The notes below the pieces were generated by a model. It saw only the letters and a list, made by a program, of their open reading frames with translations. It did no database searches and was not told the origin of the DNA. Positions 45,181-57,036 of a stretch of 64,000 bases of DNA are shown here, one piece after another. Numbering within the stretch: position 1 is the stretch's first letter; every line of letters begins with the position of its first letter. Position numbers and translations under genes: made by a program. The DNA is from Zerene cesonia. Lineage: Eukaryota > Arthropoda > Insecta > Lepidoptera > Pieridae. The stretch covers positions 992,001 to 1,056,000 of the forward strand of contig NC_052102.1 of assembly GCF_012273895.1 (NCBI RefSeq), given 5' to 3'.

Positions 45181-45192
45181 AGTATATGAGTT

Positions 45193-45600
45193 ATTCGCCA
45201 TTTAAACATTTAATTAAAGCTTTCATTCGAGAACCTAATACTTAACCTTTATCACCTAAATCTACCAGTACATTACACAGTTACGATCTACATAAAACAC
45301 TTATATTTAATTGTCTTTCTCCACAAGTGATTTAAATTTAGTTTTAATTTATAATGAGTACATCGATTCATGGAGATTGCTTACCAATCTAAAACGAGGA
45401 ATATACGAAGTACTTTTAACTCGAATTATGCGCTACACCACTTTCCGTGGACTGAAAAATGTTTTCATTATACTTGCATAAGTTATTAAGATCGTTAATA
45501 ACACTAGAAGTGAGGTCGTTCGCTGAGGTGTGAATATATTACGACACCTAATACAACGTGTGCAAAAATTAGCATTATAAATATGTATTAAATCTATATT
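45193..45600. other. No gene seen
   Basis: AT-rich DNA with no supported feature. Confidence 0.4.
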
Positions 45601-45739
45601 AATATATGTATATACCAATATTATAAAGAGGAAAGTTTTGCATGTTTGTAACGTTTTCACACAAAAACCATTCGATCGATTTCAAGAATTCTATCATCAT
45701 TTGAATGATGGAACTTCACTGGGTGGCATAGGCTATATA

Positions 45740-46873
45740 CTTAGTCTTGCCATAAATATTGTAATAAAGAAAAAAGAAAATTGTTAACTGCAAATAACAT
45801 TTATTACTTNNNNNNNNNNNNNNNNNNNNNNNNNNNNNNNNNNNNNNNNNNNNNNNNNNNNNNNNNNNNNNNNNNNNNNNNNNNNNNNNNNNNNNNNNNN
45901 NNNNNNNNNNNNNNNNNNNNNNNNNNNNNNNNNNNNNNNNNNNNNNNNNNNNNNNNNNNNNNNNNNNNNNNNNNNNNNNNNNNNNNNNNNNNNNNNNNNN
46001 NNNNNNNNNNNNNNNNNNNNNNNNNNNNNNNNNNNNNNNNNNNNNNNNNNNNNNNNNNNNNNNNNNNNNNNNNNNNNNNNNNNNNNNNNNNNNNNNNNNN
46101 NNNNNNNNNNNNNNNNNNNNNNNNNNNNNNNNNNNNNNNNNNNNNNNNNNNNNNNNNNNNNNNNNNNNNNNNNNNNNNNNNNNNNNNNNNNNNNNNNNNN
46201 NNNNNNNNNNNNNNNNNNNNNNNNNNNNNNNNNNNNNNNNNNNNNNNNNNNNNNNNNNNNNNNNNNNNNNNNNNNNNNNNNNNNNNNNNNNNNNNNNNNN
46301 NNNNNNNNNNNNNNNNNNNNNNNNNNNNNNNNNNNNNNNNNNNNNNNNNNNNNNNNNNNNNNNNNNNNNNNNNNNNNNNNNNNNNNNNNNNNNNNNNNNN
46401 NNNNNNNNNNNNNNNNNNNNNNNNNNNNNNNNNNNNNNNNNNNNNNNNNNNNNNNNNNNNNNNNNNNNNNNNNNNNNNNNNNNNNNNNNNNNNNNNNNNN
46501 NNNNNNNNNNNNNNNNNNNNNNNNNNNNNNNNNNNNNNNNNNNNNNNNNNNNNNNNNNNNNNNNNNNNNNNNNNNNNNNNNNNNNNNNNNNNNNNNNNNN
46601 NNNNNNNNNNNNNNNNNNNNNNNNNNNNNNNNNNNNNNNNNNNNNNNNNNNNNNNNNNNNNNNNNNNNNNNNNNNNNNNNNNNNNNNNNNNNNNNNNNNN
46701 NNNNNNNNNNNNNNNNNNNNNNNNNNNNNNNNNNNNNNNNNNNNNNNNNNNNNNNNNNNNNNNNNNNNNNNNNNNNNNNNNNNNNNNNNNNNNNNNNNNN
46801 NNNNNNNNNATTCGAAATTCAAATGTAATATTTTTTTATAATTAAGTGTAACAGTATTTATGGCCAGACTAAG
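45740..46873. mobile_element. mariner/Tc1-type transposon containing the assembly gap
   Basis: Left end CTTAGTCTTGCCATAAATAT and right end (inverse) CTTAGTCTGGCCATAAATAC form terminal inverted repeats. Both are bordered by TA (45738-45739 and 46874-46875), the target duplication of the Tc1/mariner superfamily. All but about 130 bases is N, so whether a transposase is present is unknown. Confidence 0.6.
45810..46809. other. Assembly gap, exactly 1000 N
   Basis: The run of N is exactly 1000 long, which suggests a placeholder rather than a measured size. Reading frames across it are meaningless. Confidence 0.99.
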
Positions 46874-46905
46874 TATGTACCACGGGCGAAGTAGGGGTGA
46901 GCAGC

Positions 46906-47829
46906 TTTACGTTTTAGCAGTACTTATAAAAATAATGAATACTTTATTAAAAATGTGCATATTTTCCAAATTCAGTGTTTTTACATTAATTTAAATGTAT
47001 TATTCCATCGTGAAAGTCATGCTACATTAGTAGAAGGTGTTTAACTAGCTCGGAGGCAATAAAATTCACAAACACTTCTCACATCTGTAACTTGCATCAT
47101 CTCGGCACAACTAGAAATAAATTTGATAAGTAGGTATGTGACATATGCTTTTTTATTACCCTATATCTTTATTATTTAAATTTGACCGACCGGTTAGTGT
47201 AATTATGTTGGCGTACATCTTCGTACCACAGATTAAAAATGTTACGTAGAATTTTATGTATATCATAATATTAAGTATGTTTTATTATGTGTTTGCTTCG
47301 AGGATGTTATTTTTAATGATGACCATTTGAAATGTTTGGTTACATGAAAATTAGCATAGGGATTTCTAAACTATATATCACGTTTAAAAACCGTTGTGTG
47401 TGGAGAAATATATACAATAATATAAGATCATAAATATATAAAAATTAACATATAAAATGTAATAAATTTCTAATTTTCAATCTCATTTATGTGTGCGTAA
47501 TAAATATGATTCTCACGTTAATTAGTTACAAAACACAGATCTTGGTAATTGGGTACATATTTACATACATGTAAATTAATGATAGTAACATCATTTTTTG
47601 ATTAGCTTCCACGTGGGTATGCTGGTTTAAGATATTTCACTCTCTAAAATTTAAAGTTTTATCAATATTTGTTATTACGATTTGAAGGTATTGTACAGAA
47701 TGAGTAACTATTAAAAATATATAATATTATATACTCTAGGATTGAAACATTATTAATGAATAGCAGAAAGTTGAACATAGATTTAACAAAGATGTTGAAT
47801 TTGAAAATAAATATAGTTAATAATTTTAT
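46906..47829. other. No gene seen
   Basis: AT-rich DNA without supported features. Confidence 0.4.
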
Positions 47830-47938
47830 TTAGAAATTAAAAACTTTTTTATCGGATTTTAAACGCGATTTATTCATTATATTATTAACCCGACGTTTCG
47901 AACACTTTACAGCGAGCGTGGTCACGGGGAGACAAAAT
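47830..47938. mobile_element. Single-arm copy of the 42-bp inverted-repeat MITE
   Basis: TTAGAAATTAAAAAC leads to CGGATTTTAAACGCGATTTA, then CCCGACGTTTCGAACACTTT and GCGAGCGTGGTCACGGGGAG. It equals the right half of 2753-2920 in inverse orientation with a few changes. No second arm follows. Confidence 0.65.
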
Positions 47939-50145
47939 TATTTAATACTTAAATGAATAATATAAATTAAATATATCAATGTAATGAATGCAATTAAAGA
48001 CGCATTTGGCTTAATAAAAATTATATTAATCTCTAATTTTTCATGTTTAGTGGTAATTGTTTTTAATCGACTCTCAATGTCATGACATTTATATTTTTTT
48101 CCTGTATATCGCTGGTGACATTTTTTCAAAAGATTTAAAAGTAACCCCTTATTTCAATCGCACTCAGCAATGTTAACCGCTGTGCTGACCTCGCATTCAA
48201 ATTAAAACGAATAAAAATAATATTAAATATTCAAAACTAATCTAATTACATAAATGTTTTGCAATCGCAATAAAATGAACAAGTTTGGAGCAATTATTCG
48301 ACACGGATGTTACTGGGATCGTGCGAAATTGTGCCCATCCATTTCCTATAATAGTATAATTGATTTGATATGTTTGTTGATACGTGTGCCGCTGTGATTT
48401 CCGCAATCTATTGCATCGGTGCAAAGGCTATTCGCGAAATGTTCAGTCATTTGTGGGGTTGAAAAAAATATAACTCGTCTGTGTGAAGTGACATGTAATT
48501 TGGCGCCAAAACGCGCCATGTTTTTTCTTTTAATTTTGACACAACTATAACTGTCAATGGCAATGTCACTATTGTAGTTTTGTAATTTAAACGGATTTAG
48601 CCACACCGTTTCTCGTGAAATGTAAAAAATCATACTCAAACACTAATTTATTCAACTAGATTTAATTTAGAAGCCCTTTTAAATTGTCAAAATATAAAAA
48701 GTACTGGTTCAGAAAGAAAAAGAGAAAAAGGGAGAAGAAAATGAAGTAGCTCTTTTAAAAACATATCATATAACAAAGTTGTACACTTAAAATTATAATG
48801 ATGTCACAGAACTGTCCTGTGGATTTTAAGCGACAACTACCTTCCATATTCATTACTCCTGTGTAGAGCTCTCCGAACACACATTTTAATTGAAAAGATT
48901 AATTTAGTCTTACTCTTTAAAAACGTAAACCTTGACCGCATGAATGAACTTTAGAAAGGTGGCAAAAATCACTATACCTACATAGATAATAGAAACAGTA
49001 TCCTTCTTCTTAAATTCATCTGTTTACATATATCTTTGAGAAATAAGCCGATGGCTAACTGAATTTGATAATTTATTCCAATTCAATAAAAAAACAACAT
49101 ATATGTACTTATTTCTACGCACAAACTATAAATTTTGTAATAATCTCTCATTATCTTAGATTTCATTAAATAAGACGGTTTTATTGCTGTTTTTCACAGT
49201 CCTTATCATGGAAGTGGAAGACATTTTGATGAGATTTTAATTAGTGATAGTGGTCGTAAATACCGAGGAGAGCTTATTGGTTTAAATAAATAAATTATTT
49301 ATGGTTTAGATTACCCTGTGATTGATGGATGGAATAGGAATAAAAACGGCTTTTTTGTGTTTGTTAATAGTTACGAGTAACCTGGAGTAAATTGATATTA
49401 CATAAATTGATCCAGCAAAATAATGAAATTTTCCAATATCATATATTGTACTTTAAATTAGTATTATAGTATACTAGTTTAGAAAATTATATACGTAAGT
49501 AGGGATCAAGTGAAACACTCGAATACTTGATTCGCAGTGCTTTATTTGACTAACCGAACATAGGCGCGGACGCAGCCACACATATGCAACAAAAACTTAA
49601 TTTAATAATAAAACTATTTATAAACAACAACATACGCTATTTATAAGTAGAATTCAATGAAACAAAAAGAAAAACACTTCATCAATAAAACAAACAAGCT
49701 ATTAAATTCTTTTTATACTCCAAAATAACACTAAACTCAATTGCAAACACATCTATTTTTTCAATAATATCAAAATAAAATATGATACACATGTAGTTTT
49801 AAATATATATTGCACAATTTGCTTGCCTTACATATTTACGATCCCAAAGCGAATACCATATACATATTCTGTACCTATCACCATATAAAATGTTTGTGGG
49901 AGGAACTTTATTACACATTCTAATGTATAATGAAGCATTTGTCATTTCTGTTATGAAATGGACTGTTTTGTTAAAACTGGGTTATTATATCGTTATTGAA
50001 ATTCGTGTTTACCGGATCTTCGTAACAAAAAAGTATAAATTGATTTTTACGGTAAATGGTATTGATGAAAGTTCAGATTTTTTTAAATAATATTTGTAAC
50101 AGATATTCTATTTATGTTGCTTGTTGTTATGTTACTGGCTTATGA
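47939..50145. other. No gene seen
   Basis: AT-rich DNA. Minus-strand frames at 48242-48639 overlap each other, with no motif. A purine-rich run lies at about 48710-48745. Confidence 0.4.
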
Positions 50146-50404
50146 GTGTGGCAGTCTAGCACGCTTCGGCACGAATTGGGCAAGCTCGCACCGGGGAAGT
50201 ACCACACCCCTACAGAAAACCGGTGTGAAATAATAGCATGCTATTGTGTTTCGTACGGCGAGTGGGAGCGCCGGAGGCACGTTTCCTTTTCCTCACCCTC
50301 CCAGTCCATTCCTTCTTTCCAGCCATTTTCTTATCCCATACCCATTAAAAGCGGGCAACGCATTGACAGTGGTCTGAGCCTCTGCGAATGTTCATGGGCG
50401 GCAT
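50146..50404 (+). mobile_element. Retroelement family R fragment
   Basis: Plus reads GTCTAGCACGCTTCGGCACG, AGTACCACACCCCTACAG, GTTTCGTACGGCGAGTGGG and CTCTGCGAATGTTCATGGGC. It is cut before the poly(A) end. Confidence 0.65.
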
Positions 50405-51805
50405 GTGGCGATCATAATAAATGTGCTATCTGTAACTACGGATATCATAAAAGATATGCTATATCTTTAATCTAGTTTCTATATTCACCATATTCAAACT
50501 CATTTAATTTAATAACATTCTTAAATAATAGACAAGCGAGCATTAGAATAACACTACGTTTATATCAGGAAAGGCGACGGTAGCATCTAATCCTTGGCTT
50601 TATTTGTTAAGAATCAACGTGGTCATGACATTATTACGGAGTGTACAATATTATTAATTAATAATATTCCCCGGAAACTTTAGAATATTACCAACATTAG
50701 CCGCGACTGCTTCCACATAAATACCGACGGAGCGTGCGATAAAACCCGAAAGCACTTAGTTATGTAAATAGATTGATAATGCCGCAAGCAATGAGCGAAG
50801 TTGACAAATCTCAGCGATATATTGTAAGATGTACAGTTAGAATTGTAAGCGGATATACATAAAAATATCTATTGCATGAGGTTTTATAGTCATATTGAGC
50901 AATACACGCCGGGTATAGCACCTACTTAGCTAGAGGTTGCTTGTTTGGTATAACGGGTGTGTAAAGATAAATAGTATAATTTATAAATGTGTTTTATTTC
51001 CTTTATCTTTTTAGTTTCAAGATCCACTTTAATTTAGTTTTCTTTCTTCTTATATGTTACTTAAAATTGCGTGGAGGATTTAAAAAAGACTGCAAGACAT
51101 AGATGAGATTCCTGAAAGTCTTATTCAATCAATAGTTACTTACTTATGTTATAACCACCTCAATTGTGCTTTCAATTTTACATACGTTAGTGAGATTTAT
51201 CCCTGGTAGAAGAGAGGTTTGGACAATCACTTGATTCGTGGTTGTGATAAATATAATACATGATGCGTTTATACCCGTATCAGGGGATACGAAAATTCAT
51301 ATATTATAATGATGATTAGAGTAGATGAAAACCCAATTTAAACCCAATAAATTCTGGAATAAATTACATTCACTAGAGTTTTGAGTGAGTTCAACGGCTG
51401 GTCAAACTTGAATTCGATTGAGGATTTCCATAAAAATGTTGTGGTGAATGAATTTATGCATAAATGAATGGATGTGTCGATGAATGAATGACGAAATTTA
51501 TTAATTATTTATTGTGTAAATATTAACATTTTCGACTTCTACTCTCACGATATAACACGACTAGTTTTCCCCAATAAGCTCTGCTTTATTGTAGATGTCT
51601 TTATTCCAGATGCCCCATTGAACCAACTTCAAGTAAGATTTGCTTGACAGCTACAACTTATATAAAACTAAACTCTAATATTAGAAACGGAAATATAAAT
51701 TTTATTAATTCGTATAAAAAGTGCACACGTCGCCAATAAATCTGAGCTTATATAAAGAAACTGTTAACAACTGTTTGTATGAAAGATTTCTAAATAATAC
51801 ATACA
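50405..51805. other. No gene seen
   Basis: AT-rich DNA with nothing supported. Confidence 0.4.
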
Positions 51806-52005
51806 TCCTACTAATATTATAAATGCGAAAGTTTGTAAGGATGTGTGTGTGTTTGTTGCTCTTTCACGCAAAAACTTCAGAACCGATTGCAATGAAATTT
51901 GGTACGTAGACAGCTGGACAACTGGAATAACATATAGGCAACTTTTTATGCCGATATTCTTACGGGATACGGACTTTCGCGGGTGAAACCGCGGGGCGCA
52001 GCTAG
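51806..52005 (+). mobile_element. LEP1-like Helitron (H1), full length
   Basis: TCCTACTAATATTATAAATG to GGGGCGCAGCTAG followed by T, preceded by A. Few differences from the copy at 27213-27412, so probably young. Confidence 0.88.
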
Positions 52006-52518
52006 TTTATAATAAAGAATAGGTTCTATTCATATTGAGGTGTCATAAAATCTCAAACACGTATCATAAGGAAATTAAAAATCGTATTGCATTTTATTCA
52101 ATCAAATCACTTTGTTTTAAGACCGCCAGCGTCTTAAAATAGTGTCTGTAATTTGCTAAACACTTATTGCATATATTTAAGAAGCTATGTACGATCGATG
52201 AAGCGTAGTTATTGGATTAATCGAAACATCGTTTTGCGCAATTATAAAACTATTCGATGTTTTATTACTCGTTTGGCATTTAGCCAATTCGATTAAACGG
52301 GCTGGTCTGTTATTCGCAATTGATAACAATGTCCTTATTGTTTTTATTGTAGAGTTACTTTCACTTTGGAATATTAAAAACATAGTTGGTTTGCTATTTG
52401 AGATTTCATTAGAATATAACAATTTTTAAACGTAAATTGTTACCGTCCGAATGTATGTAAATTGACGTTACTTTAAACAAAAGCTAGCTAAAAGGCAAGG
52501 GTTAGTAGGATTATCTAA
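52006..52518. other. No gene seen
   Basis: AT-rich DNA. A minus-strand frame at 52177-52422 has no splice or motif support. Confidence 0.4.
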
Positions 52519-52712
52519 CTAGCCTTTGCCCGCGGCTTTGTACGCGTTAAATTCGGAGTAGTTTAATAGATGTTACACATATTAACCTTCCTCATGAAAC
52601 ACACTATCATATATTAAAAACACTGCAAAATCCGTTGTGTAATTTTAAAGATTTAGCACACATACATACAGACACGAGAAGCGACTTTGCCTTATACTAT
52701 GTGGTGAAGAAA
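52519..52712 (-). mobile_element. Helitron-like element, family H6
   Basis: CTAGCCTTTGCCCGCGGCTT, TTTAATAGATGTTACACAT, CTTCCTCATGAAACACAC and AAGCGACTTTGCC mirror 1585-1787. It is followed at once by a SINE fragment. Confidence 0.65.
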
Positions 52713-52737
52713 GAGATGAATTTTTAACACTTTCTAC

Positions 52738-52862
52738 ATCACCACTGCTCGAAACGGTGAAGGAAAACATCGTATGGAAACTAGCATGTCTAAGAATCAA
52801 AAGTTCGTCCCCATCTGCCCAATTGATCTTGGCCAGCGCTTGTGGACTGGCGATGATCATAA
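52738..52862 (+). mobile_element. GATGAT-tailed SINE, 3' part
   Basis: CATCACCACTGCTCGAAACG, GAAAACATCGTATGGAAACT, TTGGCCAGCGCTTGTGGACT then GGCGATGATCAT corresponds to the central and tail part of 54279-54577. Confidence 0.6.
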
Positions 52863-52924
52863 TATGGACGAAAATAGAACTTTCAAATAGTTCACAGCTC
52901 CGTGTTATCTCCTATAAAATAATA

Positions 52925-53243
52925 CTAGCTGTGACCCACGGTTGAAACCGCGTAAGTCCGTATCCCATAGGAATATCGGTATAAAAAGTGCCTATGTGTT
53001 ATTTCAGTTGTCCAGCTATCTACGAAGCAAAATAGTATTATTATTCACCAATAGATGTCAGGGAAAAAAAAACACAAATAAAACACGAATATGACATTTT
53101 CTAAAAAAGATTCCTAGCTAGATCGATTTATCGCCCCCGAAACCCCCTATATACTAAATTTTATGAAAATCGTTGGAGCCGATTCCAATTATGTATATAT
53201 ATATATATATATATACAAGAATTGCTCGTTTAAAGGTATAAGA
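52925..53243 (-). mobile_element. Helitron-like element, family H5, full length
   Basis: CTAGCTGTGACCCACGGTTG at the left and CAAGAATTGCTCGTTTAAAG, then GGTATAAGA, at the right on plus. A TA microsatellite (about 53194-53214) sits near the 5' end. At 319 bp it is longer than the H1 copies. Confidence 0.75.
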
Positions 53244-54264
53244 TATTTGTTATATTCTATATTCAGATGTACTAGCGAGGTTGACAAACCTCCTGTCTAT
53301 TAAAACCTTCGCATTTACTAAATTGGCGTGATTCACATTACACTTTTTCGTAAGTATTGCTAAAAGTGTATTTTGATGACGGTATTAGTGTTTTGCCCGC
53401 GGCTTCGCTTGCCGATGCTTGTGTGTTTCATCGCGTTTTATGATGCCTTCAACTTATTAACATAATATATTAATTATATTGGATGGCCGAAAGTAGTTGC
53501 AACTTCATCAATATAGGTATAGAGAAATTATAGTTTTATTATTGTTGTACATTATATGTGCTGGGAATCGAACCAATGACCGCTAAAACGCTTAGGAGTA
53601 ACACAATTACAGGAAACGTTTCTAGAATCTCAACACATCAAACTATCTATTTTATTAATTAAAGAATTTCTTAATCATTTGATGTACCGCGTATCTCGGT
53701 AGTTATACCGCTCTCATACCGTACTTTCCAATTTTATTACGAACGGCTCATCGTAAAATCCATCTTCGTATTTTTCTATTTTAGCCATGCACACAATTTT
53801 CATACTTATGTCTATATCGATAAGAGCTATAATGCTATGCGTCTGAATGAGAATGAGATACCAATTGCGTTGAGCGGTGAACATTTAATTTTAAAATTCT
53901 GATTTGGTCGATATCATTTCTCTTGGCGGAAACACTTGGTGATTATGACCCTGTTATTGGTATAGAATGTGTCCAAATGTGGAAACATACGGAACGGTAT
54001 TGTGTATGTGCACGCTGTTTATTCTTTTCGTGTTTTAAGTTGTTTGCATGTTACTTTATTTTATGTTTGTTTTTTAATAAGAAATATAACAAATATGATA
54101 ACAGGAGATTTCTATTTACAATTTTGTTTTTTAATAGCATTTTGTACGAATACTTTTTTCAATAAATACGAGTAACGACACAAGAGCATTATTATATGTA
54201 TTTCATTTTCGAAAGCTTTTTCTAATGTTATCACTTAACTAATTAGCATTACGAATTAAACAAC
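53244..54264. other. No gene seen; one Helitron scrap
   Basis: TTTTGCCCGCGGCTTCGCTT near 53392 is a lone inverted Helitron terminus. Frames at 53923-54175 overlap and look random. Confidence 0.4.
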
Positions 54265-54278
54265 GATGACTAATATTG

Positions 54279-54577
54279 GCAGTGGTGGCTCAGTGGTGAG
54301 GACCTCGGACTTCGAAATCGATAATTCGAGGTTCGAGACCATGCGAGCGTGGAAGAAATAAATTGATTTTTCAATTTATCTACACATGTGGGTTACATCA
54401 TCACTGCTCGAAACGCTGTAGGAAAACATCGTGAAGAAACCAGCGTGTCTGAGAATCAAAAATACGATGACATCTACCAACTCGCACTTCGCCAGCGTGG
54501 TAGATTATGGCCTAAACCCTCATATGAGGCCTGTGTCCCAGCATTGGGAACATATATGGGCTGAAGATGATGATGAT
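54279..54577 (+). mobile_element. tRNA-derived SINE with GATGAT tail and 14-bp target duplication
   Basis: GATGACTAATATTG occurs at 54265-54278 and again at 54578-54591, fixing the ends. The head has a Pol III A-box-like GTGGCTCAGTGGTGAGG and B-box-like GGTTCGAGACC. The middle carries CTGCTCGAAACGCTG, and the tail is GATGATGAT. Fragments of the same family lie at 28325, 33016 (-), 42052 and 52738. Confidence 0.85.
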
Positions 54578-54591
54578 GATGACTAATATTG

Positions 54592-55170
54592 ACGCTACTT
54601 CCACCCCTAGAACACAAAACGCCACCATCAAAAAAACGCTCCATTCAAACCGAGATGAAAACCCGTACATTACACCTAGTGGCTTATTGGATCCGATAGA
54701 TAATGTATTTAGATTGCAGATCAAATGATTTTAATTAAGCACATTTATTTACATCACACGACTCAGGTGACCCGGCATAACGGTATTTAATGTTGTGATT
54801 ATTTAGAAACGTAATTATAATTATTGGCTATATGTTATTTATGTTATCTGTAGGTTTTGGTTCGGTTTTGATCATATCTTTGTATGAATAATGAAGAATG
54901 TTATATATAAAAATCAGTTGCTGTTCGTTAGTGTCGCTAAAACTTGATAATGGCTGGTCTGATTTTTATAATTATGGTTTTGGTGCACTCTGAATTGTCC
55001 AGGGAAGGTTTAAAACGTAAGAACAATACGGAGGTGGGCGGGAACCTAGTAATATTATAAAGGTATGTGTTTATTCTATCTTTGTCAGTTATGGAGTATT
55101 GATTTCGCCTGGGAAGGAGTAACCCATACTCCATAGCTGAGGAAACGAAGGAGTTTCTTAATGCGACGGT
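54592..55170. other. No gene seen
   Basis: AT-rich DNA. A near-inverted repeat (ATGGAGTATT at 55091 and CCATACTCCAT at 55123) lies just before the following retroelement. Confidence 0.4.
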
Positions 55171-55389
55171 GTTTTTTTTTTGATTGGGAAGGGATTAAGA
55201 AAGGATTGGCGAGAGGAATAAAGGAAAGGACTGGGAAGGGGAAGGAAAGGGATATGGGCCTCCGGCTCCCCCACTCACCGAACGAAACACAGCAGAATGC
55301 TATTTCACGCCGGTCTTCTGTGGGGGTGTGGTACTTCCCCTGTGCGAACTGGCCCAATTCGTGCCGAAGCGTGCTCGACTACCACATTC
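55171..55389 (-). mobile_element. Retroelement family R with alternative poly(A) site
   Basis: Plus reads a run of T directly followed by GATTGGGAAGGGATTAAGAA, CTCCGGCTCCCCCACTCACC, GGTCTTCTGTGGGGGTGTGG and CGTGCTCGACTACCACATTC. Unlike 60058-60300, the family's 3' 120 bases are absent, yet a poly(T) remains. This suggests polyadenylation at an internal site. Confidence 0.65.
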
Positions 55390-56475
55390 AAAATCGATTG
55401 GTGGAATTCTGTTCGTGATTGATAGGACATTGTTGTCATTGGCTAGAATTTTAGGATCTGGATCATTTGTTCAAGTGGAATTAGTTCTGGAGCGATTTTT
55501 ATTAGACGTTTGAAGTAAATCACAAATTTTATTATGTATAGGGGAACGCTTGACTACTATATCGCCTGCAGAAAAGCGAAGATGTTGTCTTAGATGGATT
55601 ACGCTTCCCTAGAAAGTATCAGTTCACTTAACCCTTGGAGAGCCCCAGATTATACTCGTCGGGGTACCTATGGTTTTAAATTGTGTGGAATTTTCTCTAT
55701 TACCTCTGTGGATTTTTTTGATTCGTAAGTAAAAGTATTTTTCTTAGCTTACAAAAATACATAATCCAGACGAATTCAGTTGTCTGTTTCTAAATTAATT
55801 TTGAGTCTGTTATCCAGACCATAAATAGAGACCAACATTAAAAAATTGGAATCTTCCAAATCCTAAATAGTAGTGAAAATAGTGAGTTATGTAATACCAT
55901 TAAGAGATGAAACGATATGTCGTATCATCACAGCTCTGTTCATTGCATTCAGCAAAAAATATAATCCTTAATGTGTCAGTATTGATTACTGGAACAAGTA
56001 GCGTTTTTTGCTCAACAGATGCACGTCCGTGCGCGCCGGATGCAGCGTGCCAAATGTCAACCACGTGCGCTGCAAGTGCATTTTGTTGTTACTAGTAATC
56101 TTACGTGTTTGGGGCCAGTATTTTATTGTAGCCCGCTGATTGTGACGGTGAATATTATTGGATATTGGCATGTTTATCGTGTGGAAATATTTCATCAAAT
56201 TCTGATGCATTTAAAAAAAAATATCAATATTTTTTTAATGAAAATATAAACCGCATTTCACAGGCGGCACCAGCTTTCAAATAAAAACAGAATCATCAAA
56301 ATTCACCCAATCGAAAGCCTGCATTTAGATATAAATATCCATATCCATACCAGACCACATCCAGACAATAGCTTTGGGCGGCTTCGGGACAGGCAATAAC
56401 GCAACGGCTATTTTAGATCTCCAGTAACAATGTCTTGACTTTTTGATTAAGAACTAAACATTTTATTATTACGTA
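55390..56475. other. No certain gene; possible EGF-like relic
   Basis: A short GC-rich segment at 56019-56079 follows an acceptor-like TTTTTTGCTCAACAG. It translates with Cys spacing reminiscent of an EGF-like domain, with a frame change at an AAA. The rest is AT-rich. Confidence 0.25.
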
Positions 56476-56653
56476 CTAGCTGACCCGGCAAACGCTGTTC
56501 TGCCTTACTCTTATCATTTAGGGGGATGAAAAATAGATGTTGGCCGATTCTCATAGATACCGGATAAGCACAAAAAATTTCATCAAAATCGGTCAAGCCG
56601 TTTCGGAGGAGTATGGCAACGAAAACTGTGACACGAGAATTTTATATATTAGA
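56476..56653 (-). mobile_element. Helitron-like element, family H2
   Basis: CTAGCTGACCCGGCAAACGC at the left and CTGTGACACGAGAATTTTAT, then TAGA, at the right on plus. Nearly identical to 18071-18250. Confidence 0.75.
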
Positions 56654-56914
56654 TTATTCTAAGCTACGGAACCTTAGTGTATCTGAACCGTGGCATACAT
56701 CTTAGAACAAGAGCACACATAATGATGTTCAGTTTTTGTGACTCCCCTCGGAAGTAGCGTGACATCTGGGCGGTTCGAGTTACAGTGACCCGGCCAGGCC
56801 CTCTGTACCCATTCTGCGGATATGCTTCTAGAATCGTCCATTTCATATTTGTTTATTTCACTTTTCAATACACTTACGTGATGTGTGAGCATGTCTTAAA
56901 CTATTCTGTATAAT

Positions 56915-57001
56915 TGTAATTTTTTGTTTTAAAGCATTGAAATGCTTTATGTATATCCCGCGTCGTGATCAAATTTTTTCTATTCTTTCAAAAATTTCTT
57001 T
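56915..57001 (+). mobile_element. tRNA-like retroposon (family T), tRNA body deleted
   Basis: Target duplications TTCTGTATAAT lie at 56904-56914 and 57002-57012. The left palindrome AGCATTGAAATGCT and the right tail (CGTGATCAAATTTTTTCTA, then TTCTTTCAAAAATTTC) match 45020-45180. The tRNA-like body and the left inverted arm are missing. Confidence 0.7.
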
Positions 57002-57036
57002 TTCTGTATAATGTTTATTCGTTTAAATTTGTAATA

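Larger units (their letters stand above)
45601..46905 (+). mobile_element. Helitron-like element split by a mariner-type insertion
   Basis: The left part (ACCAATATTATAAAGAGG, GTTTGTAACGTTTTCACAC, GCATAGGCTATA) and right part (TGTACCACGGGCGAAGTAGG) are halves of a Helitron body resembling H3. Between them lies the TA-flanked transposon at 45740-46873. Confidence 0.5.

Noticed and set aside
45716..46845. Long open frames on both strands (354 and 368 codons)
   Set aside because: They are almost entirely N translated as X across the assembly gap; no coding content is known.
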